A stretch of DNA of 9,918 nucleotides from Halovenus sp. (GTDB lineage: Archaea; Halobacteriota; Halobacteria; Halobacteriales; Haloarculaceae): positions 1 through 9,918 of the forward strand of contig JAQCNR010000403.1 of NCBI GenBank assembly GCA_028274925.1, in the 5' to 3' direction. Shown here in pieces: positions 5,955-9,918 of the stretch. Both the position numbers and the translations under genes were made by a program. The stretch's first letter is position 1. Every line of letters begins with the position of its first letter. Under the pieces are notes generated by a model that was given only the letters and a program-made list of their open reading frames with translations, had not been told where the DNA came from and searched no databases.

Positions 5955-7562
5955 TTATAAAAAGAGATTGACAACTGGGATCAACAGCGGCACCGCGTTT
6001 CCAGAGATCAGACTCAACATCTTACTCACATCTAACGGCCAGGTTGGGGCATCTCGAAAGGCCCCCCATGCAGGACCCTTGCAGTACTCGAACGAATCGA
6101 TGGTGTCGCCAGCGGACGGCGTTCGGTCGAGTTCTCGGCCTCCCCGTTTGCCCTGAAAACGCCGCGCTAACAGCTGTTTATCGCGTTCCATTTTCACGTG
6201 CATCGACCAAAAGGAGTAGTACCCCCACGCGGCAGCACCAAGCGCGTACGCCACGACGGGTCCGAGAAAGCTGATAAACCAGATTGTGAGCACAAGCGGG
6301 TCGGTAAACCCAGCGAGTCCCTCGCGGGGAAACTCAAGCCCGCCGATAATGTACAGCCGATAGGGAAGATACAGCCCTGCGAGCGTGAGAATGATGTTGA
6401 TCCGGGTGGCGAACCGACCGAAGTCACGGAATCCACCGTAGCCATCGATATGAAACGGCTCGTAGTGAAGGCCAATTTCTCGATACTCTTGCTTTTCGTT
6501 CATCAACTTGTTGAAATATCGGACCAGAATGAAGAATTTAAACACAACTGTCACGAGGATGGCGTTCAGGACAAAGTTCACAACCAGCCCAACGGAGTAG
6601 TTCAGATTCTGCGGCCCGGCTCCCAGTATCCACACGATAAGAAACTGGAGGGCGAAGACGGTGCCGAACAATCGTGAGGGGCGAACAAGGCCAAGAATTG
6701 GGGTCTCAGTTATCGCGTCGTTCAGGTCGGTCAAAAACCGTCGATACTCCGCTTGGTCGTCGATAATATCGTCATCACGCTCACCGACCGTCACGAACAG
6801 GTGCTCGATACGGAGCGTCGCTTCGTACAGCATCATCCCACCGACGAGTAGGGTAAGGAGATAGCCTGACGTGAGGACGACGTTCGGTTCTACCTCACTT
6901 GGGTGGTCGGCCGTCGCGACGAGAAACAGCGAAATCAAAATTCCTAGCCCAAGAAACGCAGTCAACCCGTAGACAGCACCTGCGCTGGGGAGTTCTCGAA
7001 TCTCGATCACATCAACACTGGTCAACAGCCAAATCAAGACCGGACCAATAGCGAGAAACAGGCCGAACAGGGCGGTGTTGCTGCCGTTGAACTGCGGGAG
7101 CAGTGCTGACAACCCGGCAACATCTGAATTCAGGATGAGTTCCGGGCCAGCAAACATAATCACCGTCGCAGTAAGGACAAGCAGCGGAACGTGTCGCAAC
7201 AACTGCCGCGGAAGCCCATTCACGAACTGAAACTGGACTTCGTCTTCTTCGGTCGTATCCACCCCGTCGCGCACGGGCGTGAATACAGGCGCGTTCTCTC
7301 CTTCTTTGGTTGGTTGGATGAACGGCCAAGAATCAGTTCGTTCAACCTGTGGAATAATTTCACAAACACGATGAAAGTGCAGGTCAGAGCCACCATCGGT
7401 CCACCGTATCCACAGCGAATCAAGCGATGTCGGGTCTGCTGGACGGTTTGCGTCCCATCCCTCGGCAGCCTCGTATCTAGCGACCCGATCCGCTGACGCA
7501 GACTCGCGTCCCCCATCCGCCCCCGGCGGTCTATCGTCTGGCTCCGCTCCTGATTCTGTCAT
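5955..7562 (-). CDS. large multi-pass membrane protein, function unknown
   Basis: I do not recognise this 535-residue protein. Residues 1-120 are soluble and acidic, with a probably disordered start (MTESGAEPDDRPPGADGG) and then a better-structured stretch (LWIRWTDGGSDLHFHRVCEI at 50-69). Hydrophobic segments near 124-145, 163-182, 196-217, 229-250, 298-316, 324-347, 385-405 and 422-446, plus a hydrophobic C-terminus (515-535), suggest eight or nine transmembrane helices. Between helices 4 and 5 lies an acidic soluble loop (GERDDDIIDDQAEYRRF). A basic loop (KMERDKQLLARRFQGKRGGR, 457-476) precedes the tail and is probably cytoplasmic. No nucleotide-binding or obvious metal motif is visible. 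The ATG at 7560-7562 is the only good start and follows a possible GGTTG ribosome-binding stretch. It may act as a transporter, channel or sensor, but nothing in the sequence decides this. Confidence 0.82.
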   Translation of the reverse strand: MTESGAEPDDRPPGADGGRESASADRVARYEAAEGWDANRPADPTSLDSLWIRWTDGGSDLHFHRVCEIIPQVERTDSWPFIQPTKEGENAPVFTPVRDGVDTTEEDEVQFQFVNGLPRQLLRHVPLLVLTATVIMFAGPELILNSDVAGLSALLPQFNGSNTALFGLFLAIGPVLIWLLTSVDVIEIRELPSAGAVYGLTAFLGLGILISLFLVATADHPSEVEPNVVLTSGYLLTLLVGGMMLYEATLRIEHLFVTVGERDDDIIDDQAEYRRFLTDLNDAITETPILGLVRPSRLFGTVFALQFLIVWILGAGPQNLNYSVGLVVNFVLNAILVTVVFKFFILVRYFNKLMNEKQEYREIGLHYEPFHIDGYGGFRDFGRFATRINIILTLAGLYLPYRLYIIGGLEFPREGLAGFTDPLVLTIWFISFLGPVVAYALGAAAWGYYSFWSMHVKMERDKQLLARRFQGKRGGRELDRTPSAGDTIDSFEYCKGPAWGAFRDAPTWPLDVSKMLSLISGNAVPLLIPVVNLFL

Positions 7563-7590
7563 TCAACCTGTGGCGATATTCTGTCCACTG

Positions 7591-7602
7591 TAAAAAAATT
7601 AT
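7591..7602 (-). promoter_or_regulatory. A/T-rich TATA-like element and possible T-tract terminator
   Basis: The minus strand reads ATAATTTTTTTA here. It is centred about 35 bases before the ATG at 7562, so it can serve as the TATA box of the 535-residue membrane protein gene with a short leader. The run of seven T lies about 50 bases past the stop of the gene ending at 7653, so it could also act as an archaeal oligo-T terminator for that upstream operon. Which role dominates cannot be seen. Confidence 0.45.
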
Positions 7603-7652
7603 CCACGGACACCGCTCGATGTATGCTGAATCTACACGTTCGTCGTGAGCGA

Positions 7653-8156
7653 TTATAACAGCTTCTCAGAATCGAAGTAGTGCGCGATAACATAACCGCC
7701 TAGGAAGAGACCACTGCCGACATTTCCGAGGAGATGGTTCTCCTGGCGAACGTACCAGGCCAAGATTGCGATGCCGCTGACGAGGATGGCAATCCCGAGA
7801 ACGAATCCAAGTGCCCGTCTGGTGTCCTCCGGCGCGATCGAACGGAGTTTTGACAGCGCCATCGAGAGCGACCCATTCGCCCCTGGACTGTCTCCAGTTT
7901 GGTTGCCATCTTCGGTGGTTTCAACTTCTGCGGCAGGGCCATCGACATCGTCGACGAACACGCCCGTGGCCGCTTTGTGTGCAATCAGGTAGCCCGTCCA
8001 CGACAGAAAGCCAGCGACGTAGACGAGTGGGAGTCGTCCCTGTGACGCCCAGATGAACCCCGAAGACATCGACATCGCTGTTATCCCCAGGCCAACGACG
8101 ACGCCGAGCAACTGTCCAACGGCCGGACTCGTCTGTGTCTCTGACATCGTGCTCAT
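7653..8156 (-). CDS. four-helix membrane protein, second of a paralogous pair
   Basis: This protein has 167 residues, or 164 if the ATG at 8147 is used (it begins MSTMSETQ). Hydrophobic helices near 14-36, 42-60, 114-136 and 143-160 fall into two two-helix halves. An acidic, probably disordered linker rich in Glu, Asp, Gly and Asn separates them (66-110). The halves resemble each other: the first ends SWTGYLIAHKAATG and the second ends FLGGYVIAHYFDSEKLL, so the gene probably arose by internal duplication. The same architecture and GY.xxH endings occur in the gene directly upstream, whose stop codon is one base before this start (TGA-G-ATG), so they form an operon with coupled translation. No catalytic motif other than the conserved Gly-Tyr and His is evident. 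The family is not recognised. Confidence 0.8.
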   Translation of the reverse strand: MSTMSETQTSPAVGQLLGVVVGLGITAMSMSSGFIWASQGRLPLVYVAGFLSWTGYLIAHKAATGVFVDDVDGPAAEVETTEDGNQTGDSPGANGSLSMALSKLRSIAPEDTRRALGFVLGIAILVSGIAILAWYVRQENHLLGNVGSGLFLGGYVIAHYFDSEKLL

Positions 8157-8157
8157 C

Positions 8158-8622
8158 TCAGAGTAACACCCCGTTGAGACCGATGTGGCCGAAAATGTAC
8201 CCGCTGATGCAGACGACCCCAGAGAGAAACCCCAGTGCCGGGTCCCACGACGCGATTGTCAGTGCAAACAGTCGCATTCCAGCACCGAGTCCGAGCACGC
8301 CAAGACTCACGAAGACTCCACTCACCACCACAGCAGCCGTCGCCCGTTCTGTGGCGCTTGATAACTCTGTTTCTGCGTCAGGAGACGCCGACGGGAGCAG
8401 TGACTCGTCTGGGTCTCGATAGGTCCCCGCCTGCGTGATGTGGTAGCCAGCGAAGAAAAACGCGAATCCGACCGAGACAATGACTGTTCTCAACACGAAA
8501 TGTGGCTCGCCGAGCACCGGAAATGAGGGTGCAAACGCAGCCAGCGTTGCGGTCCCTGCACCAAACCCCACGACGATGTTACCGAGCAGTGCCCAAAATC
8601 CTTCTCGCCTCCAGTGGACCAT
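8158..8622 (-). CDS. four-helix membrane protein, first of a paralogous pair
   Basis: This protein has 154 residues from the ATG at 8620-8622 (MVHWRREGFWALLGN). The open frame runs back to 8778, but that extension crosses a TATA-like box and a tRNA-derived repeat and is not coding-like. Helices are likely near 9-30, 44-63, 96-118 and 127-147. A polar linker (66-92, DPDESLLPSASPDAETE) splits the protein into two two-helix halves ending FFFAGYHITQAG and CISGYIFGHIGLNGVLL. The layout matches the next gene in the operon, which starts one base after this stop. The first half has Gln in place of the final His of the motif. The function is unknown; a small paired membrane complex is a reasonable guess from the operon and from the shared design. 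Confidence 0.8.
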   Translation of the reverse strand: MVHWRREGFWALLGNIVVGFGAGTATLAAFAPSFPVLGEPHFVLRTVIVSVGFAFFFAGYHITQAGTYRDPDESLLPSASPDAETELSSATERATAAVVVSGVFVSLGVLGLGAGMRLFALTIASWDPALGFLSGVVCISGYIFGHIGLNGVLL

Positions 8623-8644
8623 ATCCGGTGCTGTCACGGTCTGT

Positions 8645-8654
8645 GTAAATAAAG
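8645..8654 (-). promoter_or_regulatory. TATA-like box for the paralogous membrane-protein operon
   Basis: The minus strand reads CTTTATTTAC, centred about 28 bases before the ATG at 8622. It supports the shorter start of that gene and a leaderless transcript. Confidence 0.55.
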
Positions 8655-8726
8655 GTAGGGAGGAAACCGCTCCGGTGGTGCGGTCATCGCTCGTACTCAG
8701 GGTGAGACTTGACACCGGAGAGTCAC

Positions 8727-8813
8727 TTCTGTGGGCGGATTCGAACCGCGGTCGCTTCGCTCCCTGCTTCGAATCCACCGCCGGCTATTCGTCCTCACTG
8801 CGTTCGGACAGAA
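8727..8813 (-). repeat. inverted repeat containing a degenerate copy of the tRNA-Gln T-arm
   Basis: Seventeen bases (GGGCGGATTCGAACCGC) at 8733-8749 repeat exactly the T-arm stretch of the adjacent tRNA-Gln at 8821-8837. Within the region 8734-8745 pairs with 8768-8779: 12 positions, all matching except one that is a G-U wobble in minus-strand RNA. An outer TTCTGT (8727-8732) pairs perfectly with ACAGAA (8808-8813). The outer stem plus T-arm resembles the ends of a tRNA, but no anticodon arm or D-arm can be drawn, and the T-stem carries one mismatch. It starts right at the 3' end of the tRNA gene. It could be a decayed tRNA, a remnant of integration into the tRNA 3' end, or a transcript-processing or termination structure. 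Confidence 0.6.
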
Positions 8814-8886
8814 TAGTCCCGGGCGGATTCGAACCGCCGTCAGAGGCTCCAAAGGCCCCTATGATTGGCCACTACACCACGGGACT
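8814..8886 (-). tRNA. tRNA-Gln (anticodon TTG)
   Basis: The 73-base minus-strand sequence folds fully. The acceptor stem AGTCCCG/CGGGACT has 7 of 7 pairs, with discriminator A at 8814. A short D-stem is GTG/CAT and includes one G-U. The anticodon stem GGGGC/GCCTC has one G-U, its loop is CTTTGGA, and the anticodon TTG lies at 8850-8852. The variable region is four bases, and the T-stem GGCGG/CCGCC encloses the loop TTCGAAT. It reads the codon CAA and possibly CAG by wobble. No intron is present and CCA is not encoded. No strong TATA box is obvious upstream; a weak TTGTAG stretch on the minus strand near 8910 is the only candidate. Confidence 0.93.
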
Positions 8887-8981
8887 GCATCTTCACATTG
8901 CTGACTGCCCTACAAGTGTCTTACTGTCGGTCTCGACGCACCAAAGAACCGCCTCGGCTGGGTGACCAGCCGACTACTGGC

Positions 8982-9233
8982 TTAGAATTCGCCGTCTTCT
9001 TCGAGCGCTTCCATGATGTCGTTGACGAACGACTCGACGTCATCGTATGGGAAGTCGCCACCGCTGACGGTCTGGTTAAGCTCCATGGCCGTCATGGAGA
9101 AATCGCCAGACTCGAAGGACGTGGACGGACCGTTCGGCAGAGCCGGAACGAGGTCCATTGGGCTGTTGATCGGGTAGTCTGCACCTTCGAACGCGTTAGT
9201 GAACTGCTCGCGCAGGTCGTCTTTGTCGACCAT
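8982..9233 (-). CDS. MTH865-like family protein
   Basis: This 83-residue acidic soluble protein begins MVDKDDLREQF. It shows the hallmarks of the MTH865 family: GADYPINSPMDLVPALPNGP (17-36), then SFESGDFSMTAMEL and a second FP motif (GDFPYDDVESFVNDIM) near the end. The founding protein from Methanothermobacter has an EF-hand-like helical fold, but the family has no established function. The open frame runs back to 9362, but that extension is not family-like. The ATG at 9231-9233 gives the expected N-terminus and lies about 25 bases from a TATA-like box. It is divergent from the cupredoxin gene, so shared regulation across the 178-base gap is possible but not shown. Confidence 0.88.
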   Translation of the reverse strand: MVDKDDLREQFTNAFEGADYPINSPMDLVPALPNGPSTSFESGDFSMTAMELNQTVSGGDFPYDDVESFVNDIMEALEEDGEF

Positions 9234-9253
9234 ATCCGCTTGTTTGTAAGTTA

Positions 9254-9263
9254 GTACAAAAAG
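9254..9263 (-). promoter_or_regulatory. TATA-like box for the MTH865-family gene
   Basis: The minus strand reads CTTTTTGTAC, centred about 25-26 bases before the ATG at 9233, which fits a leaderless transcript. It is a weaker match to a TATA box than that of the divergent cupredoxin gene. Confidence 0.4.
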
Positions 9264-9374
9264 AGTGGTGGTTTCGACTCGTGAAAGACTTGCACACCTC
9301 AGGGTGATAGCCGGCCGCCGTGGGCGCATCGCTGGGAGGCCACACTGTTGAGTCCATACCATACCTGTTAGCGT

Positions 9375-9390
9375 CTATTTTATTATATAT
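9375..9390 (+). promoter_or_regulatory. strong TATA-box region of the cupredoxin gene
   Basis: CTATTTTATTATATAT is centred about 28-29 bases before the ATG at 9412, as expected for an archaeal leaderless promoter. The whole stretch 9375-9411 is almost purely A/T in a GC-rich setting, so easy melting and strong TBP binding are likely. Confidence 0.6.
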
Positions 9391-9403
9391 ATCGAACGAT
9401 ATA
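9388..9403. promoter_or_regulatory. palindromic operator candidate in the cupredoxin promoter
   Basis: TATATCG-AA-CGATATA is a 7-base inverted repeat with a 2-base centre. It lies just downstream of the likely TATA core and ends 8 bases before the start codon. A dimeric repressor bound here would block transcription initiation. No regulator gene is visible nearby. The only G/C bases of this A/T tract fall at the palindrome centre. Confidence 0.4.
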
Positions 9404-9411
9404 ATATATAT

Positions 9412-9918
9412 ATGTCACAGGACCCAGTCGACAGTCCCCGGCGGCGGAGACTTCTTGCAGGCCTCGGTACAGGAGTTGTTGCCTACGGAGCAGGCGTAAG
9501 CGCGACGGCAGCACAGAGCGACGAATTCGACGAAATTTCTGCGAGATTGAACAATATCAGCATAAACGCCTGGGAAGTTACGGAGGCGAGCGACAGTGAG
9601 TTCGCCGAGACAGGCGTCGGAAACCCCGAGCTAACCTTCCGCGTCGGCAGTCGGTACACGATACAGAACAACGGCTGGAGTTCCCACCCCCTCGAATTCC
9701 GCGACGGTAACGGTGACCCGCTGCTGAGCCAATCCGCCCAGGGCTCGTACGAGGGTGACTCCGAGACCAATTGGGTCGACGACGGCAACTCCGTCTCGTT
9801 CACGGTGACGAGCGAACTGGCTGCCGAACTCAGCAGCTACATCTGCACCGTCCACTCTTCGATGGAAGGAACGATCCGGACCATCGACCAGACTGGCACC
9901 GATGGCCCGGCAGACGTG
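9412..9918 (+). CDS. Tat-exported type 1 copper protein (cupredoxin, halocyanin-like), 3' end missing
   Basis: The frame is open from the ATG at 9412 through the last base, giving 169 residues without a stop. A twin-arginine signal is clear: SPRRRRLLAGLG at 8-19, then a hydrophobic stretch and an Ala-rich cleavage region (SATAAQ, 30-35), so the protein should be exported folded across the membrane. The cupredoxin copper ligands are visible: His92 (SSHPLEF), then Cys145, His148 and Met151 in SYICTVHSSMEGT. The C-x2-H-x2-M spacing is like that of amicyanin, and the whole resembles haloarchaeal halocyanins and other plastocyanin-like electron carriers. Without the C-terminus it is not possible to say whether it continues into a linker, a membrane anchor or a further domain; the last visible residues (QTGTDGPADV) look like the start of a linker. 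No lipobox Cys is seen near the cleavage region. Confidence 0.88.
   Translation, partial: MSQDPVDSPRRRRLLAGLGTGVVAYGAGVSATAAQSDEFDEISARLNNISINAWEVTEASDSEFAETGVGNPELTFRVGSRYTIQNNGWSSHPLEFRDGNGDPLLSQSAQGSYEGDSETNWVDDGNSVSFTVTSELAAELSSYICTVHSSMEGTIRTIDQTGTDGPADV

Noticed and set aside
5389..6156. 255-residue plus-strand open frame
   Set aside because: It is antisense to the epimerase and the end of the 535-residue gene, both better supported; its Cys/Trp/Val-rich composition looks non-coding.
8158..8778. 206-residue version of the first paralogous membrane protein
   Set aside because: The extension crosses the TATA-like box at 8645-8654 and the tRNA-derived repeat, and is not coding-like.
8727..8813. 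A second functional tRNA gene beside tRNA-Gln
   Set aside because: Only the acceptor-like ends and a T-arm can be drawn; there is no anticodon arm or D-arm, and mismatches occur in both remaining stems.
8887..8981. Possible gene or RNA between the tRNA and the MTH865-family gene
   Set aside because: No start codon with plausible coding sequence, stable structure or recognisable motif was found beyond a weak tRNA promoter candidate.
1..9918. CRISPR array, insertion sequence or transposase
   Set aside because: No regularly spaced direct repeats, transposase motifs or paired terminal inverted repeats were seen anywhere in the window.

Overview
The window looks like a haloarchaeal (class Halobacteria) chromosome. 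Evidence: predicted proteins rich in Asp/Glu, a strong preference for G or C at third codon positions, TATA-like boxes about 25-28 bases upstream of start codons with little room for a 5' leader, a twin-arginine (Tat) signal on a blue-copper protein, and an MTH865-family protein. It resembles Haloarcula and its relatives, but the sequence alone does not fix the genus.

Left part (1-2822): the 3' portion of an M24 (prolidase/creatinase-fold) gene reads rightward and converges on a leftward enoyl-CoA hydratase gene. That gene is divergent from a rightward DUF457/YdjM-type membrane hydrolase gene, which meets an endonuclease III gene tail to tail with overlapping stop codons.

Middle part (2819-8622) is a long run of leftward genes. 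In transcription order they are: two adjacent genes for small four-helix membrane proteins that look like paralogues (8158-8622 and 7653-8156); a 535-residue multi-pass membrane protein of unknown function; an extended-SDR NAD(P)-dependent epimerase/dehydratase coupled by a 4-base overlap to a small four-helix membrane protein; a pirin-family bicupin protein; and endonuclease III. Separate promoter-like elements suggest several transcription units. I infer at least an 8622-7653 operon, a separate unit for the 535-residue protein, and a 5901-4439 operon.

Right part (8727-9918): a tRNA-Gln(TTG) gene on the minus strand, followed at its 3' end by a degenerate duplication of its T-arm inside a strong inverted repeat. 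Next is a leftward MTH865-family gene, and then a divergent, rightward, Tat-exported cupredoxin (halocyanin-like) gene that runs off the window. The cupredoxin promoter is almost purely A/T and carries a near-perfect palindrome between the TATA box and the start codon.

Most genes are ordinary housekeeping or accessory genes. The items most worth a second look are the internally duplicated, tandemly paralogous membrane-protein pair, the M24 protein that has lost three of five metal ligands, the tRNA-adjacent inverted repeat, the shifted third cysteine of the endonuclease III Fe-S motif, and the cupredoxin operator candidate.
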